DNA of 60,855 nt, from contig NZ_EQ973490.1 in the NCBI RefSeq assembly GCF_000158035.1, positions 1,453,718 through 1,514,572 of the forward strand. Reading direction: 5' to 3'. The DNA comes from Bacteroides cellulosilyticus DSM 14838 (GTDB taxonomy: Bacteria; Bacteroidota; Bacteroidia; Bacteroidales; Bacteroidaceae). The notes under the pieces were generated by a model that was not told the DNA's origin, did not search any database, and saw only the letters and a program-made list of their open reading frames with translations. Position numbers and translations under genes: made by a program. Shown piece after piece: positions 37,088 through 46,102 of this stretch. Position 1 is the stretch's first letter. The number at the start of each line of letters is the position of its first letter.

Positions 37088-39679
37088 CTATTTAATAGTG
37101 ACAGGAATTGATTTCAGTTGTTTCAGTTCTGATGTACCGCCATACAGAATTTCATAATCACCTTCTATCGGACGCATAGTGTTGGTACTTGTATCAAACC
37201 ATTCAAAATTTTCTTTGCTCAAAGGTATGGTGACATTATTTGTTGCCCCTTTAGCTATCGCTACACGTTTAAAGGCACGGAGTGCATGTGAAGGTCCCTC
37301 TTTATCGCCCGGATGGCGCAGATATACCTGTACCACTTCTTCACCATCGTATTTACCCGTGTTGCTAACAGGAATAGTCAAAGTAACTTGTTCCCCATCT
37401 TTGATTTCAGATGTATTCAAAGAAGCGTTTCCATATTGGAAAGTCGTGTAACTCAACCCATGACCAAAGGGGAAGAGCGGGTTTTCCGTCATATAGCGGT
37501 AAGTACGTCCTTTCATGGAGTAGTCCTCGAAGTCCGGCAATTGCTTGGTGCTCTTATAGAAAGTCACCGGAAGACGTCCTGCCGGATTATAATCTCCGAA
37601 TAGAACGTTTGCAATGGCTGTACCACCTGCCTGACCGGGATACCATGCTTGCAGGATAGCATCGCATGTTTTCGATTCGGGAGTCAGGGCGATAGCGGAA
37701 CCGGAGAAGTTGACGAATACGATCTTCTTTCCGGCTTTCTTCAATTCGGCAAGCAGACGGCTTTGGATAGACGGAAGTTCGATGGTTTCGCGGTCACCTC
37801 CCTTGAAGCCGGGAATGTTGACATGCATTTCCTCACCTTCCACTGCCGGGGATATACCTCCGGCAAAGATGATAACATCTGCCTCTTTTACTTTGTCTAC
37901 GGTTTGTTTCAGGTCAACGGGAACTTCGCGTCCCATGTCAAAATCGAGTGCGGCATCACGGTTGCGGAAAGCAAAATCAATCTTGATACGATATTCTTTT
38001 CCGGCTTCTGCCTGGAGGGTGTAGACTTTGGACTTGTTTTTGAAATTCATGCCTGCGGCAACTTCCTTGCCGTCAATTGAGAGTTTGGTTATCCCTTGGG
38101 TCTGGAAACGAAAGGCGATATCTTCACTCTTGGCGGGACGGAATACGGATTCGTAACTGGCGGAGAAATCTTGCAGGTTGATGCCGGCAGCAAAGGTCGT
38201 GGCACCGGTGGTGATGAAGTGGAAGGGTGTGCTGATGTGATTGGTTACATCCGGTGTTCCTTCCTGTTTCGTATTATTCCAGTATTTGGCACTGAAACCT
38301 TGCTTGCCATCCATGCTGCATTGCTGGAATACACTTTGCAAAGTGACGTCGGAGGTCAGGTCGCATCCGGGTTCGTAGATGATCTGTGATTCGGGCAGAT
38401 ATTCGCGGATACCCTCCAATAGAGTGATGGTATGTGAGGGAAAACCATTGTAGTTGCCCCATTGCATTACGGAGTCATTGGCATTAGGTCCTACCACGGC
38501 CACTTTCAGGTTCTTGTTTAAAGGCAGTAAACTTTGATTGTTTTGCAGCAACACAAGGCTCTCACGTGCCATACGGAGTGCCAGTTCACGATGTTCTTTA
38601 CTATCTACTACGCTGTAAGGAATTTGTGCCCAGGACACTTGTGAAGGTTCGTCCATCTCACCCAACTCAAAGCGGGCTTTCATCAGGCGCTTCAGAGAGA
38701 TGTCTATCTGTTTCTCGTCAATCAATCCTTCCTTTACGGCTTCGGGCAGTGAAGCATAGCTGTCGCCACATTCCACATCTGTTCCGGAGAGTACGGCTTT
38801 GGCGGAAGCGTGTTGTTTGTCGGGATCAGTTTCATGGGCACCTTTGTTGTAGAAGTCGCTGATTGCCCAGCAATCCGATACTACGATTTCTTTATATCCC
38901 CATTCATCACGCAGAATTTGCATAAGCAGGCGGTTACTTCCGCAGCAGGGTTCACCTTCAAAGCGGTTGTAGGCACACATCACTTCTTTTACATGCGCTT
39001 TCTGAACCAGGTTTTTAAAAGCGGGCAGATAAGTTTCCCATAAATCACGCGGGTCGATGTTCTCGGCATTGAAACTATGGCGGTTCCACTCCGGACCGGA
39101 ATGTACGGCATAGTGCTTGGCACAGGCATGTAGCTTATCATACTTCTCTCCTTCAGGTCCTTGCAGGCCGCGTACCACTGCCATACCCATCTGCCCTGTG
39201 AGGTAAGGATCTTCTCCGTAAGTTTCCTGTCCCCGTCCCCAGCGCGGATCACGGAAGATGTTGATATTGGGTGTCCACATGGTGAGCCCCTGATAACGTT
39301 TTAATCCGCCTTCTTTGCTGAATTCGGTATTCTTGGCACGTGCTTCATCCGAAACTGCGGTGAATACATCGTAAAGCAGTTCGTTGTTGAAAGAAGCTCC
39401 CATACCGATGGCTTGCGGGAATACAGTGGCCAGTCCGGCACGTCCTACGCCGTGCAGCGCTTCGTTCCACCAGTCATAGGCTTTTATGCCCAGTCGGGGG
39501 ATGGCAGGAGATGTGTTTTGCATCAATGCGGCTTTCTCTTCCAATGTAAGTCGGCCTACCAGATCATTGGCGCGTTCTTCCGGGCTTAGAGCCGGGTTCT
39601 TGTAGGGAGGTTGTGAACAGGAAAGGAAGCACAGACACAGGCATCCGATTCCGGTGAGCAACTGAAGTTTTCTTTTCAT
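37088..39679 (-). CDS. GH3 beta-xylosidase / beta-glucosidase with inserted PA14 domain
   Basis: 863 residues. Lipoprotein-like signal (LCLCFLSC). The GH3 N-domain has LTLEEKAALMQNTSPAIPRLGI, KHYAVHSGPEWNRHSF and the nucleophile region EIVVSDCWAISDFY. The C-domain with LLQNNQSLLPL is interrupted by a PA14-like insert (about 450-600, FSAKYWNNTKQEG...FAFRNRDAALDFDMGR). A fibronectin-III-like domain closes the protein. This layout is typical of Bacteroides beta-xylosidases. First gene of the GH3-GH8 operon. Four TGTAAC repeats precede its promoter. No susC/susD pair is next to it, so it relies on import genes elsewhere. Confidence 0.9.
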   Translation of the reverse strand: MKRKLQLLTGIGCLCLCFLSCSQPPYKNPALSPEERANDLVGRLTLEEKAALMQNTSPAIPRLGIKAYDWWNEALHGVGRAGLATVFPQAIGMGASFNNELLYDVFTAVSDEARAKNTEFSKEGGLKRYQGLTMWTPNINIFRDPRWGRGQETYGEDPYLTGQMGMAVVRGLQGPEGEKYDKLHACAKHYAVHSGPEWNRHSFNAENIDPRDLWETYLPAFKNLVQKAHVKEVMCAYNRFEGEPCCGSNRLLMQILRDEWGYKEIVVSDCWAISDFYNKGAHETDPDKQHASAKAVLSGTDVECGDSYASLPEAVKEGLIDEKQIDISLKRLMKARFELGEMDEPSQVSWAQIPYSVVDSKEHRELALRMARESLVLLQNNQSLLPLNKNLKVAVVGPNANDSVMQWGNYNGFPSHTITLLEGIREYLPESQIIYEPGCDLTSDVTLQSVFQQCSMDGKQGFSAKYWNNTKQEGTPDVTNHISTPFHFITTGATTFAAGINLQDFSASYESVFRPAKSEDIAFRFQTQGITKLSIDGKEVAAGMNFKNKSKVYTLQAEAGKEYRIKIDFAFRNRDAALDFDMGREVPVDLKQTVDKVKEADVIIFAGGISPAVEGEEMHVNIPGFKGGDRETIELPSIQSRLLAELKKAGKKIVFVNFSGSAIALTPESKTCDAILQAWYPGQAGGTAIANVLFGDYNPAGRLPVTFYKSTKQLPDFEDYSMKGRTYRYMTENPLFPFGHGLSYTTFQYGNASLNTSEIKDGEQVTLTIPVSNTGKYDGEEVVQVYLRHPGDKEGPSHALRAFKRVAIAKGATNNVTIPLSKENFEWFDTSTNTMRPIEGDYEILYGGTSELKQLKSIPVTIK

Positions 39680-39741
39680 GGTATTAGTGCGTTTTTATTG
39701 TTATTAATAGACTTCTGTTTTGTCATTGTGGATGACGATTA

Positions 39742-39749
39742 CAAAAATA
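39742..39749 (-). promoter_or_regulatory. -7 box of the GH3-GH8 operon
   Basis: TATTTTTG on the minus strand, 62 nt before the ATG at 39679. Confidence 0.6.
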
Positions 39750-39801
39750 GGCAGAAAAGAGGATTTGGAAGAAGAATCGTATTTCAGAAAGTTGAGTCTA
39801 T

Positions 39802-39872
39802 GTTACAGATTTCCTCCGGATGTTACATCTTGTTTTGCTGAGGTTACATTAAAGAGAAAAATGCCTGTTACA
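39802..39872 (-). promoter_or_regulatory. Four TGTAAC direct repeats upstream of the GH3-GH8 promoter
   Basis: GTTACA on the plus strand at 39802, 39822, 39843 and 39867, spaced 20, 21 and 24 bp, about two helical turns. They start about 53 bp upstream of the -7 box, a good position for activator sites. Confidence 0.5.
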
Positions 39873-39972
39873 GGCTATATTCCGGAGGGGGATATTGTAA
39901 TTTGTTGTGTTACTCTGTGGTGAATTAATTCATAACCCTACAAGAAGGAATCAATTGCGCCAACAAATCATA

Positions 39973-41199
39973 TTAGTTCCTTCCTTCTGCTTTCTCACAT
40001 CGGATCAGAACCTTCTGTTCATTATTTAAGGTCGTAGCGAACAGATAAACTTCTCCGCCTTCGCTCAGTTTGATACGTTTACGGAGTTCCGCTACTGAAC
40101 TTGGAAAGTTACGAACCGTGATATTGGCTTTCTTCAGATCTCCTAATACGCCTTTTAGCTCTTTCTTATTTAATGTACATACCCCCGTTATCCGGAAACT
40201 TCTTCCGGGAAAGTTCTTTATCGGTTCACCGGAAGTATAGAGGTGGCTGTTAGGATGCAGCTTCTTTACCTTATATATACAGGCTACATTGCGGAAAGCC
40301 CCTGCTTTGAGGATGGACGCGTTGGGTTCGTACAGATATTTATCTAAAGTACCGGTATATTCACTCGGGCTTGATTGTTCCTGTTCGCGGGTGAAGGTGA
40401 AGAACTGTCCGGTTGTCTTTGTATTTCTCCCATCCTTCGTTTGCAGATTGATGCAATGGATAGGAATATTCTCTGCGGCAACAGTGTTGTGTCCCAGGAT
40501 AAGCAAGAGTTCCTTGCATTCATTGTTTACAGAAACAATATGTGCTTCCTGTACGTACTTTAAATCCTGAATAGCCAAAGACAGGTCGAGCATAGGGGAG
40601 AGCTTCACCATTACGTGCTGCGCCTTTTCGAGTAGCAGGGATTCCAGTTCTGCTACATTCGGTTCACAGTCGGCAATGGCAACAGTCTTACCGCCATGCC
40701 CGTCACGACGGGCAGGATCAATGAATATCCAGTCGACGGAAGACATCTCTTGCAGATGCCGGATGCCGTCTTTGTTTTCTATCCGGATATGATTCAGACC
40801 CAGTAATGGGAAGTTGTGCGATGCAATCTCGCAAAGAACTTCCTGCCGTTCCACATAGGTGACATGATGGAATTTCGGAGAAAGAAAAGCACAGTCTATG
40901 CCGAAGCCTCCGGTTAAGTCGGTCAGTGTGCCGGAGGAGGACTCCGGAATGATAGATGCTTTGTATCGTGCCGTAGCTTCCGAAGAACATTGCTCTAACG
41001 ATAGGTGACGGGGATATAGAACGCTTTCTTCCTCATGCCAGGACGGTATTTTCTCAGCTGCCGCCTGTCTGCCCGCTATCTGCGTCAGTGCAACAGGCAT
41101 ATCCACATCGGGATATTTCGGTGCTTGCAGTGCCAGGCTGCGTACATCATCCTTGCGATGTTCACGTATAAAACGAAGGGTTTCGCCATTCAATTCCAT
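39973..41199 (-). CDS. Class I SAM-dependent methyltransferase with THUMP-like C-terminal domain
   Basis: 408 residues, no signal peptide. The methyltransferase core has the SAM-binding motif LTDLTGGFGIDCAFLS near residue 93 and the IFIDPARRDGHGGKT motif, as in a family found across Bacteroidetes. The C-terminal ~90 residues (FRITGVCTLNKKELKGVL, FPSSVAELRKRIKLSEGGE) look like the THUMP-like domain of that family, suggesting a nucleic-acid substrate. The substrate is unknown. It starts 12 bp after the AAA ATPase stop, so the two are probably co-transcribed. Confidence 0.82.
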   Translation of the reverse strand: MELNGETLRFIREHRKDDVRSLALQAPKYPDVDMPVALTQIAGRQAAAEKIPSWHEEESVLYPRHLSLEQCSSEATARYKASIIPESSSGTLTDLTGGFGIDCAFLSPKFHHVTYVERQEVLCEIASHNFPLLGLNHIRIENKDGIRHLQEMSSVDWIFIDPARRDGHGGKTVAIADCEPNVAELESLLLEKAQHVMVKLSPMLDLSLAIQDLKYVQEAHIVSVNNECKELLLILGHNTVAAENIPIHCINLQTKDGRNTKTTGQFFTFTREQEQSSPSEYTGTLDKYLYEPNASILKAGAFRNVACIYKVKKLHPNSHLYTSGEPIKNFPGRSFRITGVCTLNKKELKGVLGDLKKANITVRNFPSSVAELRKRIKLSEGGEVYLFATTLNNEQKVLIRCEKAEGRN

Positions 41200-41211
41200 A
41201 AACCTTGTCGT

Positions 41212-42342
41212 TTAGTAGTTTCTTTGAAGCCATAATCCGAAGAAACGGTCGTAAATCTGATAAGCTCCCGCCTCTTGTGTGACAAAATCCTTCTCCAACA
41301 GTCCTTTTAATGCCGATTGTACAGAGCTGGAAGATGGCAATCTATATTTCTTGATAAATGCACCGGAAGTGATGGCACTTGCTTTCCCTTCTTTGGTAAT
41401 GGCAATGAGCAGTTCTTTTTGTTTCTCGGGCATCCGGAAAAGGGTTTCGGAGTAGGTATATTGGAATGAGCCTATGATTTGACAGATGGCTTCCTCAACC
41501 ATCGAAACATCTGCGACCTCATGAACAGGCGTCATGTCATACAGGGTATGCAATACTTTCTGCATATACCAGGTGATGCCTTCGAAATATTGATATATCT
41601 GTTCGATAGCTTCTTTGGATATGTTCTTCTCTGCTTCTTTGAAGTGTTTCTGAGCAAATTTGATGTATTCCTCTAAAGGAATACTTTCCAGATGCATCAT
41701 CGATACACTCTGATAGAAAGGGCGTGAGGCTGTCAGAAATATATTGCCCATAATGTGCCTCTGGCTTCCGGCAAAGATGAAATGGGCATTGTTGCAATGT
41801 TGCACGTAAGTGCGCAGGATAGCTTCCACATTGTCTTCCGCATAATTTGTGATTTGCTGGAATTCGTCGATGGCTACGATGCAGGGCTTGTTCGCCTGTT
41901 CCAGATAATGGAATATTTCATCCAGCGTAGCGTCCGGAGATTGGATGTCTCCCAAGCCTAAATTGAATGAAGGGGTACCATTGAAGTCGAATGTTAGACT
42001 GGTTTGCAGTGACTTCATCGTTTCCCAGAAAGTCTGTATCGTTTTCTTGCCCGAGGACTTCAATGACTCGATAATTTCTTTGCTGAGAGCAAACACAAAT
42101 TCACGCAGAGATTTGGTCGCATATATATCAATAAAGAATGTGTAATATGTCTTTTGAATTTCTTTACTCTGGAAGCAATGACGTATCAATCCTGTCTTAC
42201 CCATTCTTCGCGTTGAGATTAACGCGGTATTATTACCATTGGTAATTTGCCGGATAAGCATCTCACTCTCCGCTTTCCTGTCACAGAAATAGGCAGGGGA
42301 TATGTATCCGTTTATAATGAAAGGGTTTCGGATGATTAGCAT
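41212..42342 (-). CDS. AAA-type ATPase (archaeal-ATPase-like family)
   Basis: 376 residues. Walker A in ISTRRMGKTGLIRH, Walker B in CIVAIDEFQQI, and a sensor-like segment AHFIFAGSQRHIM, as in the ATPase_2/STAND-related family. A C-terminal winged-helix region (SAITSGAFIKKYRLPSSSSVQSALKGLLEKDFV) suggests DNA binding or protein contacts. The N-terminus (NPFIINGYISPAYFCDRKAE) is typical of Bacteroidales members. The cellular role is unknown. It has its own -7 box and precedes the methyltransferase. Confidence 0.8.
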   Translation of the reverse strand: MLIIRNPFIINGYISPAYFCDRKAESEMLIRQITNGNNTALISTRRMGKTGLIRHCFQSKEIQKTYYTFFIDIYATKSLREFVFALSKEIIESLKSSGKKTIQTFWETMKSLQTSLTFDFNGTPSFNLGLGDIQSPDATLDEIFHYLEQANKPCIVAIDEFQQITNYAEDNVEAILRTYVQHCNNAHFIFAGSQRHIMGNIFLTASRPFYQSVSMMHLESIPLEEYIKFAQKHFKEAEKNISKEAIEQIYQYFEGITWYMQKVLHTLYDMTPVHEVADVSMVEEAICQIIGSFQYTYSETLFRMPEKQKELLIAITKEGKASAITSGAFIKKYRLPSSSSVQSALKGLLEKDFVTQEAGAYQIYDRFFGLWLQRNY

Positions 42343-42367
42343 GGCTTCTTTACTTTATGATGATTAT

Positions 42368-42375
42368 GCAAAGAT
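42368..42375 (-). promoter_or_regulatory. -7 box of the AAA ATPase gene
   Basis: TATCTTTG on the minus strand, 25 nt before the ATG at 42342. Confidence 0.6.
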
Positions 42376-42420
42376 AATTATTATAAAGTAATAATGCAAA
42401 GAAAATAATGGTGGCTTCAC

Positions 42421-43578
42421 TTAGACCTGTACTTGTGCCTCCCGGAGCATCGTCTCCATAATATCCAGATCAGAGTTAACCTCGCCTTGCAGCAAATACT
42501 TATCCCGCTTGCGCGCTACTTTTTCATAAATCTCTTTCGCCCGTTCCGGCTGATTCTCCCAATACAAGGCAAGAGCACACAGCAAGCGTTGTTTGGAAGA
42601 CATCATAATCTTATACCGTTGGATGTATCTCTTTATCTTATCTGTATAAAGCCGCTCTATTTCTTCTTTTCTCCGTTCACCTATCAGTTCGAGGAACAGG
42701 AGTTCACACTCGATTTCTTTTACGTATAGTCCGACAATTTCCTCTTTATGCCGCTCAATTTCGCTAAACAGGACGTGTGCGGTTTCAAATTCTTTCCGGT
42801 CTACATAACGCGAAATATAGAGCAGTTTAACGGCAACCTGCATGATATTCCTGTAATCTGTCACTTCATCGTTCGGAAACCATTCGTCCGGCATGTCTTT
42901 CAGTCTTACGCCTTTCTGAACTTCAGCGTTGACGGCTAACTGTAATGCCAGATACTTCCGGGTATTCAGGTCCCGGTGCATCAATATCAGGTTGTAGGCA
43001 TCATTCGTGATGCCCGACATCTTCAATGGAATACCGTTCATCAGTGCCAGGAAGAAGCCGCAGATAAAGGAGAATAGAAGGAATAAATGTAAAGGTAGCG
43101 GTATCTCGGGATAGGCAACCCAAAGAACAAGTGCAAGGATTGCCGTCAGCAGATTCATCAATACTCCGCCTGCATTATACCAGAAATAAGGCAACTGTTC
43201 GTAAGGCTTATCCGGTGGAGAGAGCAGGCATTGTCCGCCCGTGCCGGAGATGGAGAAGCGTTTGAAACGGAACTTTCCTTTTTCTTTTATCAGTGTAAGG
43301 CTACCTACCCGAAAAGAAACGAACCGGTAACCGGTGGCAAGTCCGAAGATCAGATGCCCGCCTTCGTGGAGAATGATTTGTACAAAAACGGCAAGGATGA
43401 GACAAGTCAATGATAAGATACAGGAAAGCAAGAGTCTGCTCAACTGTATGTTTCCCATATTCCCGAAGAATTCACTTAATGTGGTTTCCGTAAAGAATGT
43501 AATGCAAAGCACCACTGCACCGAAGCCGATGCATGCACCGAACAGGGTGGAAAGTATAAGTTTGAGAGCTTGTTTCAT
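42421..43578 (-). CDS. M50-type membrane metalloprotease
   Basis: 385 residues from the ATG after the -7 box. About six membrane spans. The zinc motif HEGGH is inside the span VQIILHEGGHLIFG, and a later NGIPLKMSGITNDAYN segment could carry the third ligand, as in S2P/M50 proteases. The C-terminal ~170 residues are soluble, helical and charged, possibly TPR-like (EFETAHVLFSEIERHKEE, YWENQPERAKEIYEKVA). There is no PDZ domain, unlike RseP. Substrate unknown; it may process membrane proteins or peptides. Confidence 0.75.
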   Translation of the reverse strand: MKQALKLILSTLFGACIGFGAVVLCITFFTETTLSEFFGNMGNIQLSRLLLSCILSLTCLILAVFVQIILHEGGHLIFGLATGYRFVSFRVGSLTLIKEKGKFRFKRFSISGTGGQCLLSPPDKPYEQLPYFWYNAGGVLMNLLTAILALVLWVAYPEIPLPLHLFLLFSFICGFFLALMNGIPLKMSGITNDAYNLILMHRDLNTRKYLALQLAVNAEVQKGVRLKDMPDEWFPNDEVTDYRNIMQVAVKLLYISRYVDRKEFETAHVLFSEIERHKEEIVGLYVKEIECELLFLELIGERRKEEIERLYTDKIKRYIQRYKIMMSSKQRLLCALALYWENQPERAKEIYEKVARKRDKYLLQGEVNSDLDIMETMLREAQVQV

Positions 43579-43616
43579 AGTTGCATGGTATGAAGTTCTT
43601 ACCCGGTTTGTCTGCA

Positions 43617-43624
43617 CAAATATA
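43617..43624 (-). promoter_or_regulatory. -7 box of the M50 protease gene
   Basis: TATATTTG on the minus strand, 38 nt before the ATG at 43578; an in-frame earlier start at 43617 overlaps it. Confidence 0.6.
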
Positions 43625-43641
43625 AAGGAATATAAGGAACT

Positions 43642-44307
43642 TTATGGTATAACCTTGTATTTTTGTTTAGCTTCCTGTCGGCTGCACCAGTTAAAATGCC
43701 ACCACTCGCTGGGCAATGCGCGAAAACCTGCGGTACGCATGACGCTCCGCAGCAGTTGCCGGTTCGCCTGTTCCTGCTTTGTCATTTTTCCGCTTTGCAC
43801 CAGTGCGGCTTCATTCGTGATGTGAGCTTCGGGACCGAGGTGGTCTACTTCCGTACCCATCGGCAGGGGATTTCCCGCTTCATCCAGTATGCTGATGTCT
43901 ACTGCCAGACCGTAGTTGTGCAGTCCGCCACCACGTGCAGGATTGGAAACATAGATATACTTGGAGGTGCCTTTCACTACATTCCACATTTTCTGCTGCA
44001 CACTCATCGGGCGGGCGGCATCATACACGATGAGGCGACGGCCGGGGTATCGCTTTTTCAGTTCCTGTTGCGCCAGTAGCAGTCCTTTCATGGCATCGGG
44101 ATGCAGGTACGCCTCATGCAGGTCTTCGTATAGCACCTTTCCCGTGAAATTATCCGCCCGGGTATACATCAGGTCTACGATGATGCTACTGTCTGCTTCG
44201 GCAATATTCACCAGTCCGATGCTTTCCAGATATCTTGCCGTTTCACTTTTTTGTGCGGATGCGGGGATAAACCAGAGAACAAGTAGAAAATAATATATAT
44301 ACTTCAT
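43642..44307 (-). CDS. D-alanyl-D-alanine dipeptidase, VanX/M15D type
   Basis: 221 residues. A signal peptide ends WFIPASAQ. M15D landmarks: [30 protein letters not shown], the zinc motif in [14 protein letters not shown] (His and Asp ligands) and the C-terminal [10 protein letters not shown] with the catalytic Glu and third ligand His. It cleaves D-Ala-D-Ala dipeptide in the cell envelope, probably for peptidoglycan turnover rather than vancomycin resistance, since vanH/vanA-like genes are absent. It is divergent from catalase. Confidence 0.9.
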   Translation of the reverse strand: MKYIYYFLLVLWFIPASAQKSETARYLESIGLVNIAEADSSIIVDLMYTRADNFTGKVLYEDLHEAYLHPDAMKGLLLAQQELKKRYPGRRLIVYDAARPMSVQQKMWNVVKGTSKYIYVSNPARGGGLHNYGLAVDISILDEAGNPLPMGTEVDHLGPEAHITNEAALVQSGKMTKQEQANRQLLRSVMRTAGFRALPSEWWHFNWCSRQEAKQKYKVIP

Positions 44308-44326
44308 GCCTTTTTTTCTTTGCCTG

Positions 44327-44334
44327 CAAAGGTA
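44327..44334 (-). promoter_or_regulatory. -7 box of the dipeptidase gene
   Basis: TACCTTTG on the minus strand, 19 nt before the ATG at 44307. Confidence 0.6.
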
Positions 44335-44405
44335 CGAATTCCCACCGGATTAGCCATTCCGTGCGAATACATAGATTTTGTCTATTTCCTCATAGAATTT
44401 ATCAG

Positions 44406-44436
44406 TTTGTAATGAACTTACGAATCCTTACATTTG
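44406..44436 (+). promoter_or_regulatory. Catalase promoter, -33 TTTG and -7 TACATTTG
   Basis: TTTG (44406-44409), 19 nt, then TACATTTG (44429-44436): a full match to the Bacteroides vegetative promoter layout. The ATG at 44469 follows 32 nt later. Confidence 0.7.
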
Positions 44437-44468
44437 TTCCATATATTAATTATCTAAACAAAAATACC

Positions 44469-45935
44469 ATGGAAAAGAAAAAACTCACTTCTGCCAACGG
44501 GCGCCTGATCGCCGACAATCAAAACACTCAGACCGCAGGACAACGTGGTCCTATCATGATGCAAGACCCCTGGTTTTTGGAAAAACTTGCACACTTCGAC
44601 CGTGAAGTGATTCCCGAAAGACGTATGCATGCCAAAGGTTCCGGCGCATACGGTACGTTTACCGTAACACATGACATCACAAAGTACACCCGTGCTGCCA
44701 TCTTCAGCGAAGTTGGTAAGAAGACGGAGTGCTTCGTGCGTTTCTCCACCGTAGCCGGTGAACGGGGAGCTGCTGATGCTGAACGTGATATCCGTGGTTT
44801 TGCCATGAAGTTCTATACAGAAGAAGGCAACTGGGATTTAGTGGGAAATAATACTCCTGTATTCTTCCTGCGCGATCCGTTGAAATTTCCCGATTTGAAC
44901 CATGCCGTAAAACGTGACCCGCGCACCAATATGCGCAGTCCGAACAATAACTGGGATTTCTGGACCCTGCTGCCCGAAGCTTTGCATCAGGTGACCATCA
45001 CGATGAGTCCCCGTGGTATTCCTTATTCCTATCGCCATATGCATGGTTTCGGTAGTCATACTTATAGCTTTTTCAATGCCGCCAACGAACGTATTTGGGT
45101 GAAGTTCCATCTGCGCACCCTGCAAGGCATCAAGAATCTGACCGACCAGGAGGCCGAGGCTATCATTGCCAAGGATCGTGAATCGCACCAACGCGACTTG
45201 TACGAGAGCATCGAAAAGGGTGACTTCCCGAAGTGGCAATTCCAGATACAGCTGATGACGGAAGAGCAGGCGGACGAATACCGCATCAATCCGTTCGACC
45301 TTACAAAGGTATGGCCGCACAAAGATTTCCCGCTTCAGGATGTAGGTATCCTGGAACTGAACCGTAACCCGGAAAACTACTTTGCCGAAGTAGAGCAAGC
45401 TGCTTTCAATCCGCAGAATATAGTGGAAGGTATCGGTTTCTCTCCCGACAAAATGTTGCAGGGACGCCTTTTCTCTTATGGTGATGCACAACGTTACCGC
45501 TTGGGAGTGAATGCGGAACAGATTCCGGTAAACAAGCCCCGTTGCCCGTTCCATGCTTACCATCGTGACGGCGCCATGCGTGTAGACGGTAATTACGGCA
45601 GTGCCAAGAGCTACGAGCCCAACAGCTACGGTGAATGGCAGGACTCTCCCGAGAAGAAAGAACCGCCTTTGAAAGTTCATGGCGACGTTTATAACTACAA
45701 TGAGCGTGAGTACGATGATGATTACTACAGCCAGCCGGGTGATCTTTTCCGACTGATGTCTGCTGAAGATCAGCAACTGACGTGCGAAAATACAGCCCGT
45801 GCCATGGGTGATGCCGAACTCTTCATTAAGCAACGCCATGTGCGCAACTGCTACAAAGCTGATCCGGCCTACGGTACAGGCGTAGCCAAAGCTTTAGGTA
45901 TTGATCTGGATGAAGCATTGAAAGCAACCCGATAG
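44469..45935 (+). CDS. katA: Haem catalase, small-subunit monofunctional type
   Basis: 488 residues from the ATG after the promoter; this is the usual small-subunit catalase length. Active-site histidine in [13 protein letters not shown], the [28 protein letters not shown] block split over the conserved core, and the haem-ligand tyrosine in [14 protein letters not shown]. It decomposes hydrogen peroxide to water and oxygen in the cytoplasm. In Bacteroides catalase is typically OxyR-regulated; no OxyR gene is in the window. It is followed by a 22-bp repeat array. Confidence 0.96.
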   Translation: MEKKKLTSANGRLIADNQNTQTAGQRGPIMMQDPWFLEKLAHFDREVIPERRMHAKGSGAYGTFTVTHDITKYTRAAIFSEVGKKTECFVRFSTVAGERGAADAERDIRGFAMKFYTEEGNWDLVGNNTPVFFLRDPLKFPDLNHAVKRDPRTNMRSPNNNWDFWTLLPEALHQVTITMSPRGIPYSYRHMHGFGSHTYSFFNAANERIWVKFHLRTLQGIKNLTDQEAEAIIAKDRESHQRDLYESIEKGDFPKWQFQIQLMTEEQADEYRINPFDLTKVWPHKDFPLQDVGILELNRNPENYFAEVEQAAFNPQNIVEGIGFSPDKMLQGRLFSYGDAQRYRLGVNAEQIPVNKPRCPFHAYHRDGAMRVDGNYGSAKSYEPNSYGEWQDSPEKKEPPLKVHGDVYNYNEREYDDDYYSQPGDLFRLMSAEDQQLTCENTARAMGDAELFIKQRHVRNCYKADPAYGTGVAKALGIDLDEALKATR

Positions 45936-45974
45936 TTAAGGGATGTCCTGAACAACACTAAGACCTTATATGCA

Positions 45975-46062
45975 AAAGATGGCATCTATTACATCAAAAG
46001 ATGCCATCTTTTACAGTGAAAGATGCCACCTTTTGCAACGAAAGATGGCATCTTTTGCATAT
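45975..46062. repeat. Tandem array, four 22-bp units with palindromic cores
   Basis: Units at 45975, 45997, 46019 and 46041, each exactly 22 bp, starting AAAGATGSCAYCTWTTRCA and ending with three variable bases. The core AAAGATGGCATCTTT is itself a near-perfect palindrome, so every unit can form a small hairpin and units can pair with one another. It lies between the convergent catalase and AraC genes. Confidence 0.92.
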
Positions 46063-46102
46063 CCGGGATAAGAGATGGATATGGTATGGTATAACCTTGA
46101 GG

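Noticed and set aside
39720..39923. 67-codon plus-strand frame upstream of GH3
   Set aside because: It has a weak start, overlaps the GH3 -7 box and the TGTAAC repeats, and resembles no protein I know.
43642..44307. Vancomycin-resistance gene vanX
   Set aside because: The protein is VanX-like, but there are no vanH, vanA or vanRS genes nearby; M15D dipeptidases are common housekeeping envelope enzymes.
44838..45839. 333-codon open frame antisense to catalase
   Set aside because: It is a shadow of a strongly conserved gene with all catalase motifs on the plus strand; no promoter box and no recognisable protein features.
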